Source: Aphanomyces cochlioides
Taxonomy: Eukaryota > Oomycota > Saprolegniomycetes > Saprolegniales > Verrucalvaceae
Reading direction: 5' to 3'
NCBI GenBank assembly: GCA_019828595.1
Contig: JAHQRK010000011.1
Coordinates: 1,984,001-2,048,000, forward strand
Length of the DNA: 64,000 bases
The first letter of the stretch is position 1. Each line of letters starts with the position of its first letter. The notes under the pieces were generated by a model. That model was given only the letters and a program-made list of their open reading frames with translations, made no database searches and was not told where the DNA came from. Both the position numbers and the translations under genes were made by a program. Shown piece after piece: positions 11,568 through 23,518 of this stretch.

Positions 11568-12368
11568 TTATTTTTCTTTGAATAATTTTGCCATCAGCAT
11601 CATTTGAGTTTCCTCTCGACGGCATTCGCGCTCGATGCGACGCTCCTCCATGGCCATTTGGAATTGCAACTGCTCTTGTTTCCACTGCATATCACGCTCG
11701 GCACGGCGCTCCTCTCGTTCCGCTGCTCGTTGGTCCATCATTAGCATCAAGGATATCATGTCGGATGACATCTTGTCATCGTTTGAAGTGACCTTATCAA
11801 TGAATTTGTCAATCGACATGCGCTTCTTTGCGACATACGACATGGCACCAGCATCACGTAGCGGCTCTTTCCGTTTCAGAGCAATTCCAAGACCCACTAG
11901 TTCATTCTGGTCCAAACCCGTCCTATTTGGCTTCTCGGGGGGCGGGGCGACCGTGTCGATAGAATCATCGCCGTTGCAATCATCTGCACATTGTTAGTAA
12001 GCCCAAAGAGCACTCATACCTTCGCTTTGATGACTCTCTCTGTCGTCTTCAAACGACAGCACAGACGCTCTACTGTCAATTTCTCGGTTTAGACGTTTCG
12101 CTCGGACAACTTCGGGCGGACATTCGGGGTCCCCTGTTGGCTTAGGATTGTTCTTTAGAACAACGAACTTCCTCTTGAGTGCATCCAGATCACAGTGCAC
12201 GAAGTCAGACAAGTTAAAAGCGTGCTCGACCTTTTCCCATCCGTTGCGGCCAATCGGCAGGCATTTCTCCACTTGATCCAGCAGAAATTCGACAGAAGCA
12301 GGACACCACCCCTTTCCTCGACCCCGCGATGTCTTGAAAGTCATGCCAGATTGAACGCAAATCTTCAA
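11568..12368 (-). CDS. Myb/SANT-like (DUF6818-type) partner protein of element A
   Basis: Two exons, 12368-12020 and 11983-11568, join across a 36-nt intron with a perfect branch site (TACTAAC) and TGCAG acceptor, giving up to 254 residues. The start at 12368 or MTFKTSRGRGKGW at 12344 is possible. Residues about 10-85 match the oomycete DUF6818 pattern: GRGKGWCPASVEFLLDQVEKCLPIG, WEKVEHAF, DALKRKFVVL, TGDPECPPEVVRAKR. The C-terminal half is a charged coiled coil rich in Glu, Arg and Met. In Harbinger elements such a protein helps the transposase bind and enter the nucleus. It is intact here, unlike the neighbouring transposase. Confidence 0.75.
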
Positions 12369-12619
12369 ATAATCTCTTGGCCTCCACCACCAGTGAAATT
12401 TGCGAGCAAATGCATATGCTAGAGTATTTTTATTTGAAAAACGACCAATTTGCGATTTGCAAATTTTATTTTTCCGAGGGTTTTGGAGGTCATCCAGTGT
12501 TTGCCCAACTTTAGACCTATTTTCAACTACACAAAATTTAAGATATATGGCCTAACTGTAAATGGGAAGACTTGGCCTAATAACAGAGACGAACGCGACT
12601 GGTATTTGTGGTTTGTTCT

Positions 12620-13473
12620 GATGGCTGCTCGAGCTGAGTGGACCCCGCGGTCGCAGTCGTTCCTCGTCGATCTCATACGAGACCAGATAGTCAAGGGAAA
12701 GACAAGTGATACAGGACTCAAGAAGGAGGCGTGGAATTCTATTGTGGCTGCCTTCAACACCGAATTCAATGTCAATTAAACTCGCGAGCAGCTCCAAAGT
12801 CAACGCTCGAAGATGAAAGTAGACTACAACGTTGTGCGCTCGTTGCTTAGCTTGAGTGGATTCGGTTGGAATGAACATATGAAGACTGTTGTGGCTGAGG
12901 CTGCAACATGGGATGAGTACATCGCGAAACACCCTGCTGCAAAGAAATTTCACAATATGCCCTTTGAGCTTTAATCAGAGCTCAATGAATGGAGTCATTG
13001 CAACCGGCGAATATGCATCGAATGGAGATCTGAGCGTTGCAAACGATGAGACGTCTAGCTCAATGACGTCAGAGCTCTATCAAAGTCAAGCGAACGTACA
13101 GCCTGAAGTACGGGCAACCATCACAGTCCCCACCGAGACCAGAAGTGATCGCACCATGTCAATTCGTAAAAGTCTGATGCGAGCACGTTTATCATCTCAA
13201 ACGGAAAAATCAAGCATTGTGAAAGCTGTCGAGTCGCTCGCCGCAGCTCAAGATAAAGGGACAATACTCATGCAAGCCATTGAGATATTCAACTCATCAG
13301 TTGCTTCAAACTACTCGGCTCGTCAGCGATTCCACTTTTGCAAAGCAATGGGTAAAACACCTCAAATGGTCGAAATTTACGTTGCTTCGGATGCAGTAGT
13401 TCGCGATCTCATAGTAAAGAACACGATGGCTTCGCTGCAATCGAGTGATGACATGAATGACTATGAGTTCTAG
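12620..13473 (+). pseudogene. Myb/SANT-like gene of element B, two nonsense codons and a frameshift
   Basis: Translation from ATG 12620 gives a Myb_DNA-bind_3-type domain (EWTPRSQSFLVDLIRDQIVKG, KKEAWNSIVAAFNTEFNVN), which continues after the first stop with TREQLQSQRSKMKVDYNVVR, GFGWNEHMKTV, WDEYIAKHPAAKKFHNMPFEL. In-frame TAA codons at 12777 and 12972 interrupt it. Both sit where the family as I know it usually has Tyr. A one-base shift near 12990 then leads to the frame ending 13473 (IATGEYAS..., helical C-terminus). So it is a decayed partner gene. Confidence 0.75.
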
Positions 13474-13515
13474 TTAATACAAGCATTATTCATATTTATC
13501 TTGATATAACTGATA

Positions 13516-13929
13516 CAGTAAAACCCCGAGATAGTCACATCAATTTTCAGAGTATAGTTTATAAATTTGTAAAGGTATAAGACTATAAGGTTACGTCATG
13601 TTATCATTCATGTCATTAAACCAGGCAAATTTAAAGCTCAATTGCATTGATCGAGTTATCCAATTCATACAGTTCTTCATCGAGGATTGCTGTATGGCGC
13701 CGACAATTCGAAATTGTTGACTCAGTGACCTCTTGCCACGCTGCTTGGGCCCATTGCTCTTCTTTGATCTTGAGCTTGTCGGCGAGACTGATACGTTGGC
13801 GATGCATTGAGATTCAAAGTTAGCGTTGCCACCACTTATTCTTTCACCTTTCAAATTTTATTGGATATAAAGTATCAATTTATATATAATATGAAATTAG
13901 AAAGGTGTGACTAACTCGGGGTTTTACTG
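13516..13929. mobile_element. pogo/Tigger-like MITE, 414 bp
   Basis: The terminal inverted repeats begin CAGTAAAACCCCGAG and extend about 24 bp with two mismatches (right arm at about 13906-13929). TA lies immediately outside each end (13514-13515 and 13930-13931), the target duplication of Tc1/mariner-superfamily elements. No transposase is present. A minus-strand frame inside (13591-13854) has a basic KQRGKRSLSQQFRIVGAIQ stretch that may be a relic of a parent gene. It is inserted in Harbinger element B. Confidence 0.8.
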
Positions 13930-14037
13930 TAGTCAGCCCACATTCGACAGGCAATTGAATCCCTCATCCGCTGAGCGTCGTTGTTGTCACTGTTGTCATA
14001 TTCAGTCTCTCTTGCACACATAAATGTCTCTTGATCG

Positions 14038-15034
14038 TCACTGTCCGTCGTCGAAATCGCTCATATCATCGCTGAGGCGTACAAAGTTATGTAGGATGGA
14101 GATGCATGTGACCAATTTGACTTGAAAGCGGATGTTGTACGCCTTCATGTCGTTCATCAAAGGAAATCGCTTCTTGATTACACCGAACACACGCTCAATC
14201 ACATTGCGTAGTGACGAATGACGCAAATTATAGAGTTCTTCTTTCGATTGGGGTCGTAAATCGCCAAGTTGCCACTCCTTTAGGTGGTATCGAACTCCCC
14301 GATAAGGGGTTAGAAGCCAGCTTTTCAGTACATAACCTGCATCTCCTAAATGGTACTTACCTGGCAGGCGAGGGAAGCCCTTTTCAAGAGCATCATTAAG
14401 AACACGCGCATCATGCGCTGATCCCTCCCAGCCGGCCAGAATGTATTGGAATGCCATGTCGAAATTGCAAGCAGCAAGTACATTTTGTGACACCACCCTT
14501 CCGATTTCGAAATCGTGCCGTCTCGTCCACACTAACAATTGCGTGTATATGGGTTCCGTCAATCGCGCCAATGCACTCATCAAAGTATGGTGAAAACTTA
14601 GCGTTTGAACGGATGACTTCTGCAATATTTGGTGAGGGGGGCGCAAAACATAGTTGTTTCATTGATAGAATGGAGTTCACAACTTCATGTAGCGTGGTCG
14701 AAATTGTCTCGCCACTGTGTTGAAATTTCTCCTGTGCTTCTGCGTTTGTTTTGTTAGACAATACATACAAGAAGATGAGGAGCTTCTCCCCGCAACATAG
14801 CTTGCGACCAGACACCAGCTTCCCAGAAGCCACAAGCTGTTCCAAAAGAGCCAAAAAGGTATGTTTCTTCATGCGTGCGACTTGAACAAAGCGCGACTCA
14901 TTTTGGCTAGATATGAGCTCTTGATAATACATTCTGCCCGTCATAGCTGATGTTCGGCATGGTATACGCTCAGCCAGATAATGTCGAAGGACGAGAAGCA
15001 ACACCAACTTGACTTCATCACGCGACAGGACCAT
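14038..15034 (-). pseudogene. Harbinger transposase (element B, ALP1/PIF type), frameshifted
   Basis: The first frame (15034 downwards) holds the N-terminal helical region, a helix-turn-helix-like segment (KLLIFLYVLSNKTNAEAQEKFQHSGETIST) and the first catalytic motif, ECIGAIDGTHIHA. Near 14495 a one-base shift moves to the second frame: SQNVLAACNFDMAFQYILAGW, EGSAHDARVLNDAL (second Asp), YHLGDAGY, and RNVIERVFGVIKKRFP (Glu helix) through LHNFVRL. All the DDE landmarks are therefore present, but in two frames. It is divergent from the Myb gene within the same element, as is typical of PIF/Harbinger. Confidence 0.8.
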
Positions 15035-15259
15035 TGAAAGGACGGCAATTCACCAAATGAAAGTCCTAATTTCGTATCCGTCATTGACTATTATCCGGTA
15101 TAAGTATACGCCTTCAAACCAAATGCTAACTGACCCAAAGCATGTGAAAACCATCCTTTATTCCGTCGAACTCGCTTCAGTGGAATCCAGTTGTCTACTT
15201 CAAAGTAGATGATTCTACCAAACGCACCCTAAATTATTTCATTTAGATGCAATTCATTA

Positions 15260-16848
15260 CTTCCTCTGTTCCACTTTACCGCCGACCGAGAAAAACTAAC
15301 TTTTTCCACTTTACCACCGACAATTCATTACCATTGGCTACAAATCAATTTCATGCATATTATTGGTTAAAAACATGCAGGTCGCAGAGGCTCAGATTAA
15401 AAATGATTCAGGGCAATCCACAGTCGTCATGAGTGTCCCGCGACGCCGCAATGCATCCTTGCGAAGGTGTGGCAAGCGGAAATTGTTGCCGCCCTTGTTC
15501 TCAATGACAAGGCACATGACTGCCTGCAACGTCAAAAACACATTCTCCAGTTTCTCTTCATCAATGCACTCAAATGCAGTGAGCGTTGCATGGATAACAT
15601 CATCGACGGTGCGACTTACCATCTTGTATTGTAGGGACTGGATTGAAGCAAAGAAGCCCAAGTCCAGAACATTGAGATCTGGACTATTGGGGGGTTGACG
15701 CCTCACAACGAAGACCCACCCGTCCGTCGACACACTCGATAGTATCTCATCGGTAATCAAGCCATGTGGAGTCGCGTTGTCGTGCTGTAAAACAACACGT
15801 TTGTTCTTCGTAGGGAAACGTGCCTTGATAGCAGGTATAACTCTTGTAAAAACGTATTCTTGATAGACTTGAGCATCAACATTTGTCAAGGTGGTCACAA
15901 GCGTCCCAGCAGGTCGATTTCTCGAGCTACGTTGTGCAGGCAAGTTCTTGACGATTGGCCACATGCCAATCTTTCCATTGAACATTCTCTTGCGCTCATC
16001 GTCGTATCTAGGTCGAGCAACTGCAGCAATGAACATAACCTTTGGAAGAAAGCGCTTGCTCTTGCACGATCGGTAAAGTGGCTCCTCACCGTCAGTAAGG
16101 TACACTTTGCGTGTGTCCTTGTCACCATTAAACTATTTCTCATCAAGGTGCACGACATCCCACATTCCATCAAAGTGGGGGCAAAAATCAAGGCGTTGAA
16201 GAGCATTTGAAGTTGTCAAGAGTGGTTTGAGTCGCGATGTACGGCGCTTGAGGGTCCCTTGGCGGAGACTGCGGTGAATTGTCGTCAATGGTATTCCAGC
16301 TGCTTCAGACAGATCGCGCATGGTTGAGCGCAAACTTTGAGGTATTTCACGTGCGATGGTCCTGACTTCTTGTTGGGTGTAGATCGGTTTACGACCAACT
16401 TTGCCGAGTTTGCCCGATGGCATCAAAGGATTGACCGCGAAGTCGTTCAAAATTTTCGCCACTGTTGTTCGATGCAAGTTGAAATAAGAGGCAGCATTGG
16501 ATATTGCCCCACGGGGCAGCTTTCCCAGAGTCTTGAGGTCATTGAGATACGTGACCACCTCCATCTTCTATGAGTAGGACAGTTCGCGCTCGTGGCGTAC
16601 TTGGTTCATCTGCTCAGCCCCCAATTTTATTGTGAGAATTTTATATTTTGCAATTTTATTCCAGGGTGATTTAAACGATGTCGTTTTTGGGCGCCAAAAT
16701 GGTCTTTTCGCGCTTTCCAGTCAATGTACACTTCCTCTCATTTTTTATGCTCTTTCGAACATGATATATTTCGTCTTGATTGACGAAGAAATAAATTTTT
16801 GAGGTCACTCGAATGGCCAACGTCGGCGGTAAAGTGGAACAGAGGAAG
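15260..16848. mobile_element. Mariner-like element (DD39D, Stowaway-type ends)
   Basis: Perfect 27-bp inverted repeats, beginning CTTCCTCTGTTCCACTTTAC, lie at 15260-15286 and 16822-16848, with TA target duplications outside (15258-15259, 16849-16850). A second partial copy of the inner repeat is at about 15303. The first 13 bases resemble the plant Stowaway end. The element is 1589 bp and carries one transposase gene on the minus strand. It lies 28 bp beyond Harbinger B's TAA duplication. Confidence 0.9.
15392..16564 (-). pseudogene. DD39D mariner transposase with one nonsense codon
   Basis: The frame from ATG 16564 encodes helix-turn-helix regions (GAISNAASYFNLHRTTVAKILNDF, RSTMRDLSEAAGIPLTTIHRSL) and then the first catalytic Asp in VVHLDEK. 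TAG at 16133-16135 follows where the family has Trp (DEKW-F). The same frame continues with YLTDGEEPLYRSCKSKRFLPKVMF, the second Asp in LQHDNATPHG and the third in SPDLNVLDLGFF, 39 residues later. That spacing is the plant/Stowaway-type DD39D class. Apart from the stop, the 390-codon gene looks complete, so the element died recently or the codon is a single-base error. Confidence 0.85.
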
Positions 16849-16948
16849 TATACGATTAAATTTTGAATAAAATAATTTTCTAATTTTTTGATTGGGTAAA
16901 TATTAGCAAGTTTAACCAATAGGATATTTCTATAATTTGGTGAAAAAG

Positions 16949-18515
16949 ATGCAAGGTCAAGCAGAAGATGATGACCTTGCGACAGATTACGCCAAGCTTG
17001 AGGCGCTTGTGCAGCAAGTCCAAGGCGATCAAGTTGACCATGCTATGGAGGAACTGAGTGTTCTTTCACTTGAAAACAAGTCGCAACTTGTACGCAAATG
17101 GGCGAGGGAGACGATCGTCGACGGACTCCAAGTTCACCTAAAGTTACCGCCCATCACTTCTAGCTCACTGGTCCCAGCATCCTTGCAAATGCAGTACAAT
17201 GTGGTGAAGCAGCAGATATTGCTTATAATCGAGCGTCCAGAACCAATTCTTCCACAAGTCATGACTAAAGTTCAGCAAGTTCTTGTGAATGAGATCAAAG
17301 AGACGGCTCTGTTTGTCGAACTCGTCGACTGTCTTCTTCGACATCACATCGTTGACGATATGACGCCTTCATTTGAAGTCCGTGTCCTCGAAAACCAGTC
17401 AGCACTCTCACTGCAAGCTCGTTTTCAACTATGGCAGACATTCCCATCACTGTGGGAACTGCAGGTGGGCTAAACGTTTATTGTTCAACATTGATACCTT
17501 TCCTAGATGACCGACTGGTTAAGACATGCTCATCTTACACCACTGCTAGATATGAAAGACATTATTTGGGCTCAGGATGCCAAGATCTTTGCATCCTCCT
17601 ATGCAATGCATCAGCATCTTGTCTGCCTTCATGCCTGCCAACGGTGTGTCTAGTCTTTTCTCTGTCGTCCAACTTATGTCTTAGCTTCATGGCCGTCTAT
17701 CCGACGTACCGCTTGCTTGAGTTTGTCCAAACGCTAGCATCGTGTTTACCAAATCGACCAAGGCGCCATTACGCTAGTATTTGCAAGCTTGACAATGTCG
17801 TCACAACCATTACCGCCATTCCCTGACGTCGTGTCTATAGGTATCGCCGTCAATGTTCTGGCAATTGGTCCAAGACGCCAACGCCATTCACACTGCCAGT
17901 GTCGACTTCCTTACACAAGCCAATACAGCGGCATGCGAGTTTGTCGGTATCGTATTTGCCATGCAATGCGTTCAGACTCTTGCACGCATTGTTCCGTTCT
18001 TGAAAGCCATGGCGGCGGCTATAAAAGGTGGAAATCAATTGTTTCTATGGCTTCAACAAGAGCGGTGTGTTCTTCAGAGTTCTGTCTAGCCTCATGAATG
18101 ACGTCGTAGAGTCCAAGCGGCAGAATTCTCATCGATGACAGCGTACATGCTTGTAGTGTGGATGAGCACTGACGCAACTTGCATTCCAATGGCTTTGGAA
18201 TGCTTGCAATATCTCTTTCAATTGCCACCACCTGCTTCTATCACCAAGAGGTGATCAAAGAGGCATGGGGCTATAACTTATTTCCCGTGGTGTAGAACCT
18301 ATCAAGTCAACTTGATCGGTGTCTTTCTCGGAGCTGTCGAGAATTTTCCAACTAATAGCAGCGTGAGGGAATCTCCAGCGATCGCAGCACAGTTTACAAA
18401 CATGCTAAGGCTCATGCAAGTCGACCCAGACGTCCAGCTATCGACCGAATGGATTCGACACGCTGAAGATCGGTGGCGTCAACCAAAGCTACCTGACAGT
18501 TCATCGGGAAGGTGA
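16949..18515 (+). CDS. Six-exon helical-repeat protein of unknown function
   Basis: Exons 16949-17464, 17507-17643, 17685-17796, 17841-18064, 18110-18250 and 18296-18515 join in phase across five introns of 41-45 nt, giving 449 residues. The intron at 17797 has a weak donor (GTCGTC) and is the least certain. The product is almost entirely alpha-helical (LEALVQQVQGDQVDHAMEEL, SLENKSQLVRKWARETIVDGL, LFVELVDCLLRHHIV, CIPMALECLQYLFQLPPPAS) and reads like a HEAT/ARM-type solenoid. I considered symplekin and NELF-B but saw no decisive motif. It ends 44 bp from the 3' end of the convergent QPRT gene. CCAAT-type boxes at 16888-16922 precede it. Confidence 0.65.
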
Positions 18516-18559
18516 ATGAAATGCAGTGTTGGAGTCGATTCAGGCTTATGAAGCACAAT

Positions 18560-19718
<1,159 letters not shown>

Positions 19719-19840
19719 CTCTCTCTCCAGTTGCACAATGCAAAATGACCTTGAGATCAAGGATGACTCATCAACAGCCAATCAAATATTTTCAATATAT
19801 TAATTATAGCCAATAGAACTTGATTATTTCCAAGCTCAAC

Positions 19841-19990
19841 ATGGAGTTGACAGATCAACTCGATGACGGAGCACTTGGCCAAGAAAAGTTGGCCCCATTG
19901 AGCTCTGAAGCGGAGAGACGTCGACTTCACCGCAGTCTCACATTGAAGAGGAAGAGAATGACCGCGCTAATGTTAAGTTTTGACGACTGA
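19841..19990 (+). CDS. Small basic ORF, 49 aa
   Basis: ATG just beyond the AT-rich QPRT promoter opens a 49-residue frame (MELTDQLDDGALGQEKLAPL, then RRRLHRSLTLKRKRMTALM). Acidic then basic composition looks protein-like. It may be the first exon of a gene whose remainder I cannot trace in 19990-20187, or a chance frame. Confidence 0.25.
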   Translation: MELTDQLDDGALGQEKLAPLSSEAERRRLHRSLTLKRKRMTALMLSFDD

Positions 19991-20187
19991 GTCAAGAGAA
20001 ATGAGCCGTCGTCGTCGATAGAACCTTATCGCCGACGCACGGCAACCATTAGTTGGTCACTGGAAGCAGCTCCATGATCTCAAAAGCAGCAGCAAAGGCA
20101 AGTGTCCCACGATTCGAAAGCGTGCTTGTGATGCTGCTGGTGGCTCGGGCCACCGTTGAGCTCGAGGGGTGTCAAAATGTCATGAAT

Positions 20188-21597
20188 CTAGTTAAATGTG
20201 GGAGGTGCAGCTAGAATCAAGTCGCAGATACGCGCTACGTTGTTGTCGCTTTCTCTGGTCACGACAGTGGCGATTTCCCTCGCGCGGTCTCGAACATTGC
20301 GTTCGTTTCGAAGCACTCGCTGGACTGCAAGACTCACCTCACGCGCCGTCATCTTGGACATGCATTCCAAAGCGACGCCTAGCTTGACCAATAGCTTGGC
20401 ATTGTGTGGCTGATCAATGAACTTTGGACATGGAAGCTGTGGCACTCCTACGATCAAACGCCATCAACTTCTCCAAGTGCGTGTGAAGCTTACCACTGCG
20501 AAGAGCAGCGCCGACTGTGCAAAGGCCACAATGGTGCAAGATGCAACTCATGCGGGGAAACAACCACATGTGGGAGACAATCTCGGTTTCCACGTAGATC
20601 GTGTTGGGATGACGCGCAGCCAAGGCAAGACTCTCTGTCAAATTCTCACAACTCCATCCGATCGCCAAGACACAGCGGCACTTGACATCATGGCAGACTT
20701 GAAGCGCTAGCTGCACCAGAGCCAATGGTTCCAGTGTCGGCATACTTCCAAGGCCCAAGTAGATGACGGGGAAATTGCTCTCCTTCAAGAAAGTTTAACG
20801 AAGTATGATGGATGCATGGGAAGAAGGGAGCGACTTTGGTGTACTTGGAGAGGTAGAGGTCCTGGTACTTGCTCCGATGGGAAGATGAAGCCGACGCTGG
20901 CATTCTTTCCAGGCGGATAGTCGATCGGGATGCGCTGTTTCGGTCCAGATAGCACGAGCGAGTACGCGTCCATGACTGTGATGGCATCGTTGGCAAGCAT
21001 CGCATCGAGAATGCCAAACTTGGAGCTTATCGGAGGGAGCTTGAGCGTTTCTTGCCGCCATCGGTTGATCTCATCACTGTTATCTGACCAAATGCTTTCA
21101 TGGATCTTGTTGTGCGTCCACTTGTTCAAGCAGGAGAAGCCAAACGTCAAGTCTTCAACGATCCAATGCGGGAATTCATTCGTCGGCATGGGATGGTTGC
21201 CCAAGTAGAGCGGCACCCACGTTGCTCCCATCGCCTCCGCGACGCAGTAGCTGTAGAAGTAGACAATGTGTCCCGATATGACCAACTGCGCGCCTTCCAG
21301 AACCGCAACGACCGACGCTTGGATTTCAGACTTGTCAAAGCGCTTGCACCAGTCGCCGGTCATCTTGAGGAATTCAAAGTTGCGAGCGTGGCGGAGGCGT
21401 TCTCTGTATTCCGTATCAAACAGAATGCCGGCAAAGTCTCCCGCGATGCAGCGATACGGCAACTTGCACTCGTTGACGACCATATCCTCTGCTCGCTTTT
21501 CAGCTGCGATTGTGACATCGTGACCGCGAGCGGCGAGTGCTTGGCCAAGCAGGCAGTACGGCTGAATGTCTCCTCTTGAGCCAATGTTGATGAGCAC
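20188..21597 (-). CDS. Sterol-glucosyltransferase-like UDP-glycosyltransferase, copy B, start unresolved
   Basis: Exons 21597-20845, 20782-20494 and 20447-20188 join across introns of 62 and 46 nt (433 residues). The N-terminal acceptor domain has IGSRGDIQPYCLLGQALAARGHDVTIA. The C-terminal UDP-sugar domain has YLGLGSMPTLEP, LHHCGLCTVGAALRSGVPQLPCP and DQPHNAKLLVKLGVA. Enzymes of this type glucosylate sterols or other lipids at membranes. The body is intact, but no in-frame ATG precedes the GSRGD segment before an upstream TGA. An ATG at about 21621 is one base out of phase, so the start is either frameshifted or on an untraced exon. Copies A and C are at the two ends of the window. Confidence 0.8.
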
Positions 21598-21629
21598 AAT
21601 CTTGCGCAGCTCGGGTCATTCTCCTCCAA

Positions 21630-23518
21630 TCTTCGAAAATGAGCTCACCGTGGCGTCAGGAGGAACTACAGCTTGGACCAACTGACGTTATGGAATGATA
21701 TCTCACATGGTCAGTTGGGAAATCGAACATCATCGCGACGCAGCAAGGCTGTGGGCGCTCATTCTCTCCACTGATGTATCCTCAGCGTGATGACAAGTCC
21801 AGCGAGTGTCGAGCCAATCCAAGCTAGGACGCATGGGATCTCTGCTTCGCTTTATGGCAAGTTGAAGTCTTCCTAAGGAACGAGGAGCGCAGCATCCTTA
21901 ATGCGGCCCTCACGGAGTGTTGCGGTCACTCTGGAGCGAAGATGAGTCCTCGTGGCGCCTTGACATTCATTGCTTCGAGTGAACTTCCAAGTTGTACCCT
22001 AAAGTTCCGCCTTCCAAACGCCGCCATTTTAATGGTCTTAACGCGCCGTGGACGAACCCCCGCAATATGGAACACCACGACGACGGCGTACTCGAGTTTG
22101 ACTTCGTTGAGCTGACATCAAGACAGATTACATGGACTTCACCAACAGTAGCGGCGCCATCTTCCAATCGTTCATTCCTCATAGGGGTAACTGCGCACAC
22201 TTGCTGGAAAGCAGCACAACTAGATAATGGGCGTCTCCTCTTCCTCTGTGCGAGAGCAAGTAACCACAAGACCAGACCTGAAACTTCCCCACGAAGGGAA
22301 GGCTCCAACAACTTCCAATGGCCTGTTGAGCCCTGGGGCCGCAGGTCGTCGAGTAAGCATCAAGGCGACTTGCTTGGAATTCAGCGTGAGGAATGTCTCG
22401 CCAGTTGTATGAACAAACCTCCTCTGCCTTCTCGTGCTGACTGAATTTCCAGGCGATTGCAGAAAGACTGCGCAGAGGCGAGAACTTCCGTTGCCATGGC
22501 ATCGTCGTCGTCGTTTCAATTGTTTATTCCACAGCCATGTTGCCATTGTACTCTTGGAGGAAAGATTCAAATGAGAGGTCACGAGCGCACAACAGTCTTG
22601 ACCAGCTGTCGTCACCCAAAAGGCAGATAACGCCAAGCAACTCGACGTATGCTGATCGTGCTTTGGGGTCGCAGTTTGTAGTCGCCTTGTCCTGTCTTGC
22701 TCCATTGCGCGACGCTATTTCCGCGAAAAGACGACTTCAATTGCCATTATCGCATCGTTGTCCTGCAACTCTGCTGAGATTCAAAAACACAACCGAGACA
22801 ATTGCATCGTCGAGAGCAATAGGACAATCATGCAATGGACCAAGAACGCAACGATCCCTGGCGATTCAGAGCCTCCATCGTTCTGTCGACAAGTTGATTC
22901 GTGCTGAACGAGACGACGGTGTTACGACCTCGCTGCTTGGTCCTCAAAGAGGATTGTGTTCAGTGCAGCGTGTCTCGACCAAGCAATTTTCAGTATTTTG
23001 TCTCTTTCAGTCTCTAGCGTATCAATCCATATTGTTGGTTCACACCTGTGAGCGTAACGCTTTCATGTCAATTCACCATCACAAACTACAGCACGAAGTG
23101 TAGTAGTGCTGCGTATGATTTCATCGAACGACTTGCTCTATGAAACGCCTTCACTATCCTTTGATCTTACGTTAACATCCTTCACGATGTGGTGCACCTG
23201 ATATTTGTACCGCCTCAACTATTGACCTCGGCGAGAGTACATCTCCGACATAAATACTTTCCAACCAGCATGGTACAAATCTCGACTGAGCTTGTAGACA
23301 GATCACATCAAAATTAAAATGTTAATGTACTTATATCAGAAATGTTTCCATAGTGTTATGAGATCAAATGTTGGATACAGAAAGAAACGATATATAACTA
23401 AGTACATGACCGAGTTGATGACCCAGCAGACAATGAAAAAGTGCAGCTGAAATTTTGACACCACATGGATTTGTGCCAATTCCATGCAACAGAGCCTCAC
23501 TTCAAGATTTCTTCCATG
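21630..23518. other. Long non-coding stretch upstream of GH5 copy 1
   Basis: No coding signal over 1.9 kb; the open frames here are short and overlap without protein-like composition. The part from about 22570 is similar to the DNA upstream of GH5 copy 2 (about 26115 on): both contain GAGGTCACGAGC, then CTTGACCAGCTGTCGTCA, then GTATGCTGATCG. It is therefore part of the duplicated unit and may hold a promoter or a relic gene. Confidence 0.55.

Larger units (their letters stand above)
10122..12499. mobile_element. Nested Harbinger-like element A
   Basis: Inverted arms of 25 bp (10122-10146 and 12475-12499) match at 22 positions and share CCAAAACCCTCG. Between them lie a DDE transposase (+) and a Myb/SANT-type protein gene (-), convergent, which is the two-gene content of Harbinger elements. 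I could not find a target-site duplication, so the exact ends are uncertain. It interrupts element B. Confidence 0.65.
9976..15229. mobile_element. PIF/Harbinger-type DNA transposon B (host of nested elements)
   Basis: The ends are perfect 13-bp inverted repeats (GGGTGCGTTTGGT at 9976-9988, complement at 15217-15229). They are flanked by TAA on both sides (9973-9975 and 15230-15232), the 3-bp TWA duplication expected of PIF/Harbinger. The element's own cargo is a Myb/SANT-like gene (12620-13473, +) and a DDE transposase (14038-15034, -). Its left part is interrupted by another Harbinger-like element (10122-12499), and its middle by a TA-flanked MITE (13516-13929). The element is dead by sequence, since both its genes carry disabling changes. 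Confidence 0.85.

Noticed and set aside
22220..22705. 161-residue minus-strand open frame
   Set aside because: Overlaps several frames of similar length on both strands, with no motif or compositional support; treated as chance.
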